NCBI GenBank assembly: GCA_028824575.1 | Contig: JAPPDN010000059.1 | Span: 62,001-126,000, forward strand | Direction: 5' to 3' | From: Candidatus Poribacteria bacterium | GTDB taxonomy: Bacteria; Poribacteria; WGA-4E; WGA-3G | Length of the DNA: 64,000 nucleotides | Part shown: piece after piece, positions 1 through 7,860 of the stretch | Position numbering within the stretch: position 1 is the stretch's first letter | Layout of the letters: each line of letters begins with the position of its first letter | The notes under the pieces: generated by a model | What the model saw: the letters and a program-made list of their open reading frames with translations, nothing else | Database searches by the model: none | Told to the model about the DNA's origin: nothing | Made by a program: the position numbers and the translations under genes

Positions 1-709
1 CAGTTTTTCTGTCAGATATGTATGGTAATCCAGGATCGTTTTCCAACATTTTTGAATACTCGTCTTCAGTGACAACTTTAGGTTTTTCTATAACTCTCTT
101 AAACTCGTTTTCTGATACTAAAAGCGTTCTATCGGGCCAAAATGGATAACCGAGTTGTTTCAGTAATGATTCTGGTATAACACCCAGATTTTCGTTGGAT
201 GGCATTATTTCAAAATCTGCGAAATTATAATTTTTTGAAATATTAAGTCCTTCTATTACCATATATTCTTTATATTTCAGCGGATCATTATTTGAAAACG
301 ACTCTAACTTATCAATTGCGCAACTTATATCAGTAGCTATACACCATAGAATTAAACATCTGACTATGTCCTCCATTGAAACACTTATTGGAGAATACAA
401 TGGGGTTATAATCTGATAGCGCTTCTTTGACATTATGGAAGGTACAACATAGTCACCAAAACAATCTAACAAGACATCTACCAGAGATATTTCTAAATTG
501 CGTTCAATCGCCACTCGTAATTTGTCTAAATGTTCCAGAAACAGCGCATTATGATTCTTTGTCCGCAATTTGTTATTTACAAATGTCTTAGCTTGCCAAT
601 GTTTAAGCTGACAACTAGCAAATGCTGCTGAATCATAACGAAAATATACTGTGTCTTCGTTAATTTGCGACAGCAAATCTGAAATTTGATTTATTAAGGA
701 TTTATCCAT
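1..709 (-). CDS. Hypothetical protein, 3' end outside window
   Basis: An open frame starts at ATG 709 and runs off the left edge with no stop, giving at least 236 residues. AGAGGA lies just upstream as a ribosome binding site. The protein begins MDKSLINQISDLLSQI and is rich in Ile, Leu, Asn and Asp. I see no signal peptide, clear membrane segment or known catalytic motif. The DNA is AT-richer than the following genes. The IS3 element starts 45 bp upstream of it and is transcribed the other way. I do not recognise the family; it is accepted because the long frame is uninterrupted and has a good start site. Confidence 0.6.
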   Translation of the reverse strand, partial: MDKSLINQISDLLSQINEDTVYFRYDSAAFASCQLKHWQAKTFVNNKLRTKNHNALFLEHLDKLRVAIERNLEISLVDVLLDCFGDYVVPSIMSKKRYQIITPLYSPISVSMEDIVRCLILWCIATDISCAIDKLESFSNNDPLKYKEYMVIEGLNISKNYNFADFEIMPSNENLGVIPESLLKQLGYPFWPDRTLLVSENEFKRVIEKPKVVTEDEYSKMLENDPGLPYISDRKT

Positions 710-832
710 TACTTTTTCCTCTATATGACAATCTTGGTTTAGAGGGTGATCTGTGTACTGCCTACGGTTTTTTGGACCACTCCCTAAAGGAAGATTGTGC
801 TACAATACAATCTCAATTGAAAGGAGAATCCA

Positions 833-1117
833 ATGGCGAAACGAAGAAGATTCACCCCTGAGTTTAAAGCCGAACTTGTTTTTGAAGTCCTCAGCGGTGT
901 CAGTTCCCAAGCAGAAGTCTGTCGACGACACAACCTCAACGAAAACCAACTCTCACAGTGGAAGCGACATCTGCTTGAAAATGCGTCCTCGTTGTTTGAG
1001 TCTTCTGATAAGCAGTCCAGTGATGCTGAGAAGCGTATCGCCCACCTTGAGCAGCTCGTTGGGAGAATGGCGGTCGCCTTAGACATCCAAAAAAAACTAT
1101 TGACGGAGTTGGACTGA
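833..1117 (+). CDS. IS3-family OrfA, HTH DNA-binding subunit
   Basis: This 94-residue protein matches the OrfA layout of IS3/IS911 elements. A helix-turn-helix of the HTH_Tnp_1 type lies in residues 1-50 (RRRFTPEFKAELVFEVL, then QAEVCRRHNLNENQLSQWK), followed by a leucine-zipper-like coiled coil at about 60-90 that in this family mediates multimerisation. AAAGGAG lies just upstream of the ATG. The end of the gene contains a run of eight A (1089-1096); a -1 slip there would fuse OrfA to OrfB, as is usual in IS3. The frame is intact. Confidence 0.9.
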   Translation: MAKRRRFTPEFKAELVFEVLSGVSSQAEVCRRHNLNENQLSQWKRHLLENASSLFESSDKQSSDAEKRIAHLEQLVGRMAVALDIQKKLLTELD

Positions 1118-1167
1118 CGTTATCTGAAAAGCGATGCCACATTTCGGCACTGCAAAAGGAGCATTGC

Positions 1168-1938
1168 GTGCGAGATATTTGTCAAATCCTCGGTGTCAAC
1201 CGCAGCAGTTTCTATTATCAACCCAAAGCGGATCCGTCCGAAGCGGTGCTGCGGGCTGAAATAGAGAAACTTGCTGGTGCGTATCCGAGATACGGGTATA
1301 GACGTATCACCCAGCTCCTCGTGCGTCAGGGATACAGCGTTGGGACCCGAGGCGTCGCTCGATTGATGAAAGAGAATCATCTCTTGGTCTGCGTCGAACG
1401 TGCGTGTCGAACAACAAAGTCGCTTCAGGGAGATAAACCGTGGAGCAATCTACTCAAAGACCTTGAGATCTCTCATCAGGATCAGGTCTGGTATGTTCGT
1501 CTCAGGGAACGCTTCATCTATGTCGCTCTGCTCATGGATGTTTTCACCCGAGTGATCAAAGCGTGGCATCTGAGTCCACACTTGAACCAATCTCTGACGC
1601 TCAAACCGCTCCAAGAGGCATTCTGTCACAGCGTCCCGGAGATCCATCATTCCGATCAAGGAGTGCAATATCTTTCAAAGGCGTATCTCTCGGTGCTCAA
1701 AGCACACGCTATTGAGATTTCAATAGCTCGCAGAGGGTGTCCTTGGGAGAACGGATACGCCGAAAGACTCATCCGCACGCTCAAGGAAGAAGAAGTCCAC
1801 CTCAACGATTACCAAGATATTACCGAGGCTCGACAAAGCATCGGTCATTTTCTCACACAGGTATATAACCATAAACGTCTCCATTCGGCGTTAGGGTATC
1901 TGACTCCCGCCGAATTTCAGAGACAAACCTTCTCTTAA
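1168..1938 (+). CDS. IS3-family OrfB transposase, first catalytic Asp missing
   Basis: OrfB of an IS3 element, with an HTH_21-like region (residues 1-60) and an rve integrase core (about 85-250). The frame stays open upstream to the A8 run, so the natural product is an OrfAB fusion made by -1 frameshifting; the GTG at 1168 is only a nominal start. The second Asp (EIHHSDQGVQY) and the Glu (ENGYAERLIRTLKEEE) of the DDE triad are present. The first is not: family members read VW-x-x-DIT-YVRL, while this protein reads QVWYVRL, as if five codons had been deleted in frame. Transposase activity is therefore unlikely. The rest of the protein is well preserved, which suggests a recent loss. Confidence 0.85.
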   Translation: MRDICQILGVNRSSFYYQPKADPSEAVLRAEIEKLAGAYPRYGYRRITQLLVRQGYSVGTRGVARLMKENHLLVCVERACRTTKSLQGDKPWSNLLKDLEISHQDQVWYVRLRERFIYVALLMDVFTRVIKAWHLSPHLNQSLTLKPLQEAFCHSVPEIHHSDQGVQYLSKAYLSVLKAHAIEISIARRGCPWENGYAERLIRTLKEEEVHLNDYQDITEARQSIGHFLTQVYNHKRLHSALGYLTPAEFQRQTFS

Positions 1939-2037
1939 CTTTGCGAAATTGTGGTCTAAATTAAAGGTGGCACTTCAGTCCTTTATCCCCCTACCACGGT
2001 GGGAGGGTGGCAGAAATAGAGATAGATGTACTTTGCG

Positions 2038-2475
2038 TCAAACTCGCCAAAGCTTTTCAGAATCTATCTGTAATTTAGATTCCCAAGTTTGGGCGTTACG
2101 GAAATAAGACGGATCTTCCTCCCATGAGAATGTCAACAGCCATTTAACAATACAAGCAATATCCATACGCTTTTTGCGGTTCTGGATATACCACTTTTCC
2201 AAGCTTTGATGGAGGTCGGGGGCAAATTCCCGATTACTACGGTATGCCCGGAGTTCGCGGATGAGTTTTCTGCGGGTTTCTCGTTGCGTCCTCCTAAAAC
2301 GCCAGCGAGCGGCATCACTTTGAAGATGCTGTTGACTATACCGACGTTCTAAATTATAGCGATGATTCCAAATAAACCGTAACTCCTGAACAAGCACATC
2401 TTCAAAGGTTATCTTTTCAGGTATCCATTGACCATCTTCAATACAGTTGAATTCGTATAAGAATTCGTTGTTCAT
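2038..2475 (-). CDS. Hypothetical protein, basic and Trp-rich
   Basis: A 145-residue protein starting at ATG 2475 behind AAGGAGTG. The middle is very basic and probably helical (RRYSQQHLQSDAARWRFR, then RETRRKLIRELR), and the C-terminal half carries several Trp residues. There is no signal peptide or membrane segment. It stands alone between the IS3 element and a repeat-rich spacer. I do not recognise the family; a nucleic-acid-binding role could be guessed from charge alone, but nothing else supports it. Confidence 0.6.
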   Translation of the reverse strand: MNNEFLYEFNCIEDGQWIPEKITFEDVLVQELRFIWNHRYNLERRYSQQHLQSDAARWRFRRTQRETRRKLIRELRAYRSNREFAPDLHQSLEKWYIQNRKKRMDIACIVKWLLTFSWEEDPSYFRNAQTWESKLQIDSEKLWRV

Positions 2476-2587
2476 TTATCACACTCCTTATAAAAAATGA
2501 TAGTCTGTGAATACTTCCCCTTGCACAAGTGAGCCACCCAAGAATGCCTTATCATCACTCCCAAGTGAAATTCACAGTCAAACTCAT

Positions 2588-2764
2588 AAAAATTCAAGGC
2601 TTCCCTTGGCAACCCGGCATTCAACCCGTATCACGGGGTTGGATAGGACTCGGCACTGAGGTGCACCGAGGTGATACTCCTATCCACCAAGTTATTAAAA
2701 GTCTACCAGAAAAACAAACGAATTACAAATTGCTTTGTTCCCTACGCCCTTGCTTCCTTCCACT
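2588..2764 (+). repeat. Structured repeat element, copy 1 (hairpin array)
   Basis: This 177-bp stretch is repeated at 10163-10342. Three hairpins can be drawn in both copies: AACCC with GGGTT, GGATAGGA with TCCTATCC (extended by CTCGG with CCGAG), and AACGA with TTGTT. Copy 2 changes both sides of the first stem to AATCT/AGATT, and the third becomes AACGA/TCGTT, so pairing is kept. It has no convincing reading frame. A structured RNA or a palindromic mobile element is possible. Strand is unknown. Confidence 0.6.
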
Positions 2765-2886
2765 GTTAGTACAGTAGGGCGCGGACAAACGATTCCATTT
2801 GTCAAGGATGATTGGATGTCCCAGCCCCAATCTTTTTATCCTCCTACCACGTAAATTCAATCATGTGAAAGTAGCCACTTGGTTAT

Positions 2887-2930
2887 AAAGACTGCAGTTT
2901 TGAGTGGATTTCGTGCATAAAATGAAAAAA
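2887..2930. repeat. Dispersed repeat R1, half copy
   Basis: One of six related sequences in the window, running from AAAGACTGCA through TTTCGTGCATAAAATG. Here only one arm of the palindrome is present (full palindromes at 47.6 and 49.6 kb). It lies 120 bp after the structured repeat; the same order occurs at 10.2-10.4 kb. Confidence 0.7.
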
Positions 2931-3025
2931 CATGAAAAAATTAGGAAATCTAAGGTCTGCCTGTCCCTGATAAGGGACATTAGGGCGTATCCTGCTTCAG
3001 ACAACAGCACCCCCTGCTAATAAAA

Positions 3026-3066
3026 AATCCGCGTAATCCGCGACAATCCGCGACAATCCGCGATTC
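3026..3066. repeat. Short tandem repeats of AATCCGCG
   Basis: Four spaced copies of AATCCGCG (units of about 9-12 bp) sit directly after the stop of the nuclease fragment. Similar arrays occur at 9067-9100. The 2781-3025 spacer otherwise holds only R1 and a small hairpin TGTCCCTGATAAGGGACA. Confidence 0.7.
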
Positions 3067-3070
3067 GGAA

Positions 3071-3448
3071 CTACGGCGGTGGATTACACCGACCACACGG
3101 TCCATACCGCTGTTTCGCCTCCGTCAACGAGATCGGAATCTTACTTCGCCGCAAAGAGATACACCCTTCGCGATGATACTTCTTTCCTGTCCGAGTGACG
3201 AAGACCTGTTCTTCCGACGTTTCACCTATTGCTGCTGAGTCAACCGATGGTACTACCTCGCTCATACTCGGTTGGAGAGCTCCGTACAGCTCTTTCCCTG
3301 AAGTGCGCGCCCGATTCCCATAATACCGGAATAACTCCATGTGTTTAAACGGGAACTGCGTGTAGGCGTGACCATACCCCTGCCGCACAATCTCCAAATT
3401 CACAAAAAGCCCATCTGGAGCACGATAAAGATACGCCAAGAGGCACAC
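3071..3448 (-). pseudogene. 5'-truncated staphylococcal-nuclease-like protein with Ada-type zinc tail
   Basis: The frame encodes the C-terminal half of an SNase (thermonuclease-like) domain: LLAYLYRAPDGLFVNLEIVR, then GYGHAYTQFPFKHMELFRYY. A metal-binding tail of the Ada type follows (YHREGCISLRRSKIPISL, then GPCGRCNPPP). The N-terminal half of the fold, with the Asp/Arg active-site motifs, is absent. The same frame reaches a stop only ten codons upstream of the GTG at 3448, and no missing half was found in other frames up to 3.68 kb. It is most likely a decayed gene; expression of a C-terminal fragment cannot be excluded. Confidence 0.65.
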
Positions 3449-3683
3449 AAAACCATTCCTATTCCAATGATTTTTGCATCAAATACCCGACTTCAAGCGA
3501 AGACAAATAGATCATTTCAATATCATTCTACCCGGTTAATACGCCTCGCCTCCGATTTTACTTTTTGCACAAAAAAACGAATCGCTTCTTTCTCTGCGGC
3601 TTTACGGGAGTAGAATCTTCTACCCTTTTGGTAAACAAAAACCGATCCAAAATTACTTTTCCATTCCGTCTGGTTGATTGCAT

Positions 3684-4634
3684 TTATCCCTTTAGAATTT
3701 TAAGTGCTGCCCTTTTCAGAAATCTGGCTGGAAACTTTACCCTATTCGCCAGTTGTGCTTCATCGTACCCTCTCCGGAGCGATTCAATTTGCAGTTTCGC
3801 TAAATCGCTAAACTCCAGTTCGGCTTTGAACGGTTCAGGTCTCAACGATGGTAGTTTATGGACTTGCTCAACGAGTCTGTTCGCTCGACCGTATCGCTCG
3901 AACCTACGCTGGAAGTCTTGAAGGTCTTCATCAAATTCATGGGAAACGATAGCACGCGGGGCATATACCAACCTACCGAGCTGCCTAAGTCGAATCCCTA
4001 AATCTAAATCCTCGCCGCCCGCTTCTCCAAAAGCCGTTGAGAACCCACCTAATTGATGGAAGACTGGCGCGTATACTAACGCGTTGGCAGTGATAATCGC
4101 CTGCGGGATTTCTTCACCGCGGGGTCCTAACGCATCTTCAAACGGCGGATTGAGGATGCTCATCTCCGTCATGTACCGATTGATCCTTCCCGATCCTTTC
4201 CCCTTCACCGTCCCGCACACCGCGACGACTGAATCGCCGCTCGCTTCCTGCGCATTTCTGAAATGTGTGATGAGATTCCTGACATGCTCACATCCGCAGT
4301 CTGTAAAATAGATCCAGTCGCACGCCGTTCCCGGATTTTCAGCCCCCCGATTCCGGGCATACGCGGGTCCCCTATTATTACGATAATTGATGACCTGTAT
4401 TGGATACGCTTTTAACCAACTGGGGACGCTCGTATCGGCATTATCATTTGCAACCGTGATCGCTCCTGGACGCGGATTCAGTCTCCCTAAACTCTCCAAT
4501 GTGATCTTTAGACCTTCCCAGTCCTTATAGACCGGAACGACGACGCGAATCCTTCTGGGGTCAATTTTGGGCGACCTGACGGACACCTGACTCGATCGAG
4601 GCGGTAACGGTAAAGTGTGATGCGTTGCTCCCAT
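3684..4634 (-). CDS. Family 2-type (GT-A) glycosyltransferase
   Basis: This 316-residue protein has the order of a GT2 inverting glycosyltransferase: VVVPVYKDWEGL nucleotide-binding start at about residue 31, NNRGPAYARNRG, then a DxD-like element in WIYFTDCGCEH, a substrate region around GGFSTAFGEAGGEDLDLGIR, and a basic C-terminal helix. It probably transfers a sugar from an NDP donor to a polysaccharide or protein at the cytoplasmic membrane; the substrate cannot be read from sequence. No membrane segment is evident. The 235 bp upstream of the nuclease fragment show no gene. Start at ATG 4634 is the longest option and lies close to AAAGGTT. Confidence 0.85.
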   Translation of the reverse strand: MGATHHTLPLPPRSSQVSVRSPKIDPRRIRVVVPVYKDWEGLKITLESLGRLNPRPGAITVANDNADTSVPSWLKAYPIQVINYRNNRGPAYARNRGAENPGTACDWIYFTDCGCEHVRNLITHFRNAQEASGDSVVAVCGTVKGKGSGRINRYMTEMSILNPPFEDALGPRGEEIPQAIITANALVYAPVFHQLGGFSTAFGEAGGEDLDLGIRLRQLGRLVYAPRAIVSHEFDEDLQDFQRRFERYGRANRLVEQVHKLPSLRPEPFKAELEFSDLAKLQIESLRRGYDEAQLANRVKFPARFLKRAALKILKG

Positions 4635-4716
4635 ACGACAAACCTTTCCTGTAAAATTTTGAGGGTACTCTCATAAGATTGATGAGGGATAGCCCCCTCG
4701 TGCGCAGACACTGCCA

Positions 4717-5067
4717 TCAATGCCTCACTGGATCGGGCCCAAAACGATTGTGTCCCTTTGTGCCTTTAATAAAGCCTAACTCCACTACTGTCCAAATTTG
4801 GCCAATAATCGGGATCAGGGTAAACAGGATCCATAATGCCGATTTGTTCCGGTCATGCCAGCGTTTTGCAGCGACTGCTAACTCTATCCACGCCAATACC
4901 ACTAAGGTGATGAGATAGTGTGAAACTTTCAGAGAATCCGGATCAAAGAGTTCAGGATCAACAGCTTCGAGAATTACAACGATGATCGCTATGAGCACCT
5001 GGATCAGCCACCAGATGCCTCTCCCAACTCGACCCTTAAATGAAAAGCAAATTTGTGCGAAATTCAA
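4717..5067 (-). CDS. DUF805 family membrane protein
   Basis: A 116-residue protein with the full DUF805 (YhaH-like) pattern: aromatic N-terminus with F-KGRVGRGIWW, three or four hydrophobic segments, AAKRWHDRNKSALW, LIPIIGQIW, and the ending GHNRFGPDP. Members are small inner-membrane proteins of unclear function. AGGAGGAATTG lies directly upstream of the ATG. The next gene upstream (5087-5821) is on the same strand 20 bp away, so the two are probably cotranscribed. Confidence 0.9.
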   Translation of the reverse strand: MNFAQICFSFKGRVGRGIWWLIQVLIAIIVVILEAVDPELFDPDSLKVSHYLITLVVLAWIELAVAAKRWHDRNKSALWILFTLIPIIGQIWTVVELGFIKGTKGHNRFGPDPVRH

Positions 5068-5086
5068 TCAATTCCTCCTCTCAGGT

Positions 5087-5821
5087 TTACTTATTTAGAA
5101 GAATAACAATCAAGACTACAATGCCACTCGTGGCAATACTCCCAACGGCTACGGATATACTGATAAACCACTTTAATCGCGTTTCTGACCTATCCATTCT
5201 ATCGTTGAGATCCTCTTTAACATCATCAATCTTTTTGTTGAGATCCTCTTGGACATCCTCAATCTTTTTATTCAGACGTGACTCAAGCTGCTCAAAATCG
5301 TTACCAACGAGGGATTCTACTACACTTAAAATCTCTTGCGCCCGTTCTGATAAGTCAGAAAGCCTTGCCTCCTGCCACTTATCTGTTCCCTCACCCTCCA
5401 TATTTTCTATATAATCTCTAAGTTTTTGCTTTAACTCATTAGCAATGGGATAACCATCGATTTCCCGTAGGATATCCTCGTTAGTTTTGCCTTGCGCTTT
5501 TAGGTTCTCAAGCACCCTTTTAAAGATCTCCCAAAAGCCAAATTTGGGGATCGCTGATGCGATGAGTACCAACCCTCCCAACAGTGTGATTCCACCGAGC
5601 ATCCCCAGAGGTCCGCCAAGGCCCGCCAATCCAGTCGTTATTGCAGCTGCACCAGACCAACCTGAAACCGACATTGCCACAAGTAACACGATCCCTGGAA
5701 CTCCCAATCCGGTAATTATTTCCACCGCCCTGTCTATCGGAATATTATACATTGACCGATCCTTCAAATCAAAATTCCCAATGAAATCTCTAATCAACCC
5801 CTTAATCTTATTAAAATTCAT
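5087..5821 (-). CDS. Membrane-anchored coiled-coil protein
   Basis: Unrecognised 244-residue protein. A Gly/Ala-rich hydrophobic stretch at about 35-95 (GLGVPGIVLLVAMSVSGW, then TTGLAGLGGPLGMLGGITLL) forms one or two membrane helices. A long charged coiled coil follows, with heptad-like repeats NKKIEDVQEDL and NKKIDDVKEDL, and the protein ends in a C-terminal membrane helix (WFISISVAVGSIATSGIV). ATG 5821 was chosen over GTG 5836 because GGGTGAGG is well spaced from it. The layout suggests a structural or sensor-like membrane protein, but no function can be assigned. Confidence 0.7.
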   Translation of the reverse strand: MNFNKIKGLIRDFIGNFDLKDRSMYNIPIDRAVEIITGLGVPGIVLLVAMSVSGWSGAAAITTGLAGLGGPLGMLGGITLLGGLVLIASAIPKFGFWEIFKRVLENLKAQGKTNEDILREIDGYPIANELKQKLRDYIENMEGEGTDKWQEARLSDLSERAQEILSVVESLVGNDFEQLESRLNKKIEDVQEDLNKKIDDVKEDLNDRMDRSETRLKWFISISVAVGSIATSGIVVLIVILLNK

Positions 5822-5859
5822 AATTAAATACCTCACCCTTCATTCCTACGCAGTGGGAC

Positions 5860-6840
5860 CTACTGCTGCATCACTTGCTCTCGGTGCCATGCCAATGCTT
5901 CCTGAGCAGGACAGTGTCGTTCAACGGGAGGTGTCCATATACGTTTATCACATAACTCACTTAACATCCTCTCCGTCGGTTCATGTTCGTGTGAAATTGG
6001 TGGAACAATGACATGGTATGTTTCGTTCAAAGAAAATAATCTTGCATCAAAAGCCCAGTGGTGTGATTTACAAAGGGAAATACCGTTTCGAACATCATCA
6101 TTATAGGAGACAGAAAACGGGATGATATGAGCAGCATCAGTGATACTCGCACCACTCTCCGTGCGGATGTCTAACTCACAGACGGCACACGTGTAATCAT
6201 AAATTTCCATGATCGCCCGACGGAAACCCGCACTCCGCACCGGTGTCTCTGTTTGCACAGACGCTACGTCTCTCTGCATTAAAAAGGGGTGTTCAACGGC
6301 TTGTATCAATTGTTCACTGTAGCTTTCAATGTCCTCCGCGATGCATTCCAAGCCGAGGGTTCGGTGTTTCTCAATGACCTGTTCAATCTCATACCTGATA
6401 TTTGAAAAATAGGTGCTAATCAGCGTCTGACAGAGTATCTCCCGATACTCGGGCATCACGAGTAAAACAAAAAGACGCTCGTCCAACTTGGCAACAGCAT
6501 CGATGTTGCGAAGATACGCCCCGGTGGGGGTTAACCCAGCAGGTCTTGATTGTAGTTCGGCAGGATCCAAATGCCAGAACCCATTGGTTTTCAGATGAAA
6601 GAATGAATTGTGGAGACTTGGTTTCCAGTCCGTTGTGTTTCCTCTATTGAAAGCCGCAATCAGATCTGTAAAGAAAGGCATCTTCTCTTCGATTTCTCTG
6701 AAAGGGACACGATTTTCGGAGAGTTCGCCGCTCTCAAGCATCTCCATGATGATTAAAAAGAGAAACGGTTTATGAGGAGTTCGCCTTCTGTCCTGTAAGC
6801 CTTGCAGCCTTTGGATATAGTCTTGTAGCGTGTGGATCAT
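5860..6840 (-). CDS. HNH endonuclease, McrA/ScoMcrA-like
   Basis: The C-terminal third is an HNH nuclease: RRAIMEIYDYTCAVCEL (first Cys pair), DAAHIIPFSVSYNDD (catalytic His), NGISLCKSHHWAFD. The N-terminal region contains RRTPHKPFLFLIIMEML and later NSFFHLKTNGFWHL. To my memory this resembles the sulfur-binding head of phosphorothioate-dependent type IV restriction enzymes such as ScoMcrA, so it may cut modified foreign DNA. No dnd modification genes lie nearby, as expected if it targets incoming modified DNA. ATG 6840 follows AAGAAGAAACG; a GTG 33 bp upstream is an alternative. The nuclease assignment is firm, the modification target is inference. Confidence 0.8.
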   Translation of the reverse strand: MIHTLQDYIQRLQGLQDRRRTPHKPFLFLIIMEMLESGELSENRVPFREIEEKMPFFTDLIAAFNRGNTTDWKPSLHNSFFHLKTNGFWHLDPAELQSRPAGLTPTGAYLRNIDAVAKLDERLFVLLVMPEYREILCQTLISTYFSNIRYEIEQVIEKHRTLGLECIAEDIESYSEQLIQAVEHPFLMQRDVASVQTETPVRSAGFRRAIMEIYDYTCAVCELDIRTESGASITDAAHIIPFSVSYNDDVRNGISLCKSHHWAFDARLFSLNETYHVIVPPISHEHEPTERMLSELCDKRIWTPPVERHCPAQEALAWHREQVMQQ

Positions 6841-6896
6841 CGTTTCTTCTTGAAACTCTCTTTGGATATACACAATTTTTGTGTCATGCAGTCAAC

Positions 6897-7451
6897 TTAA
6901 TCCAACTTATCAACGCGATCCCGGAACACGAAATCTAACGTTTCCAATGTTTTGCGTAAGAAGTAAAACTGCTCGTTTCGGTCACTAACATCCATCAGAT
7001 CCGTTCCATACCGGCTGATTCCAACCCCGTTCTCCCTCCAATCTAATTCTTCGTTAAAATAAGCTTGTATGTCCTCTTTTTGTTTTTCTAATATGTCAAT
7101 ATGTTTCCGCGATAGGACGCGAAGTCCGGCAGCAATCATACCAGATCCTACCAGTGCATACAGCCAGATACCTGATTGGTTAGGCTTTCTAATCAGATAG
7201 CCAATATAAATTATTTCTTTTATAACATTCTGCTGGAAAAACTGAAGATGGCTCTTCTCCATAAACGCCTTAAAGTCTTCAGCATACTGCTCGCGCAAAT
7301 CGACATTAGATTTCTCTGTGGTCGCTTCTTTATTCCTTCCAAACAAACTCACAAATTCTCCTTTCGTAACAGCAGGTTGTTTGAACCTACCTTTTTGTAA
7401 ACTGGCGGTTCCTATCGCCATAATAGATTTTTCCACTTCAGTTTGTCTCAC
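6897..7451 (-). CDS. Hypothetical protein with one membrane helix
   Basis: A protein of up to 184 residues of unknown family. A short hydrophobic segment (GIWLYALVGSGMIAAGLRVL) lies near residue 100, flanked by charged helical regions, including EKSNVDLREQYAEDFKAFME before it and RKHIDILEKQKEDIQAYF after it. It sits between the HNH nuclease and a winged-helix-like gene on the same strand. The start is uncertain: GTG 7451 gives the length above, ATG 7421 would remove ten residues. No function is proposed. Confidence 0.55.
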   Translation of the reverse strand: MRQTEVEKSIMAIGTASLQKGRFKQPAVTKGEFVSLFGRNKEATTEKSNVDLREQYAEDFKAFMEKSHLQFFQQNVIKEIIYIGYLIRKPNQSGIWLYALVGSGMIAAGLRVLSRKHIDILEKQKEDIQAYFNEELDWRENGVGISRYGTDLMDVSDRNEQFYFLRKTLETLDFVFRDRVDKLD

Positions 7452-7520
7452 ATTGTGTCAATCTGTTTCAGATTCAAACAACTCTATAATCCACCCTTTC
7501 ACCTGAAAACTTGACACTTT

Positions 7521-7787
7521 TTACTCTTGCTGAGTGGCTCTCCAAATCATTTTTCGTCCCTTTTCATCAACGCGTTCAACGCGTCCGTCACGACGCAGGG
7601 CATCAAGAATACCACGAATCAGTGTATAGCTGTCAGGGTCTTTAAACGAAGGCTCAATGCCTAAAAGTTCACTAATTTCGCTGTTAGTCAGTTCACCAGT
7701 CCCTATATCTGCCGCCTCTATCAATACCCTGTAGGCAGCTTCTTTGACACAAAACAGCCCTGCGTCAGACAATAGTTTGTTGCTCAA
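7521..7787 (-). CDS. Small winged-helix-like protein
   Basis: An 88-residue protein with helix-helix-helix-wing character: LTNSEISELLGIEP as the putative recognition segment, LIRGILDALRRDGRVERVD as the last helix and wing, then KMIWRA. This pattern resembles small MarR/ArsR-like wHTH domains, but no specific family is recognised. A ribosome site is weak (GGAGAA about 12 bp upstream). It probably binds DNA; the target is unknown. Same strand as its neighbours but separated by 70 bp or more on each side. Confidence 0.6.
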   Translation of the reverse strand: MSNKLLSDAGLFCVKEAAYRVLIEAADIGTGELTNSEISELLGIEPSFKDPDSYTLIRGILDALRRDGRVERVDEKGRKMIWRATQQE

Positions 7788-7860
7788 CGGTAAATTCTCC
7801 TTTAAAAATGTCTGGCATTAACTTCATCGACCAGATTTCACTCACGACCATGCTACATCC

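Larger units (their letters stand above)
754..1977 (+). mobile_element. IS3-family insertion sequence, about 1.22 kb
   Basis: Imperfect 28-bp terminal inverted repeats beginning TGTACTGCC (754-781) and TGAAGTGCC (complement of 1950-1977) bracket an orfA/orfB pair in the -1 frame arrangement typical of IS3 elements. The repeats share TG at the tip, TGCC near the tip and GACCAC at the inner end. I see no matching 3-5 bp target duplication (CTG before, GTC after), so one flank may have been rearranged. The transposase has lost a catalytic residue, so the copy is probably not autonomous. Confidence 0.85.

Noticed and set aside
2529..2777. 82-codon frame in the structured repeat
   Set aside because: The second copy of the repeat does not keep the frame, and changes follow base pairing rather than codons.
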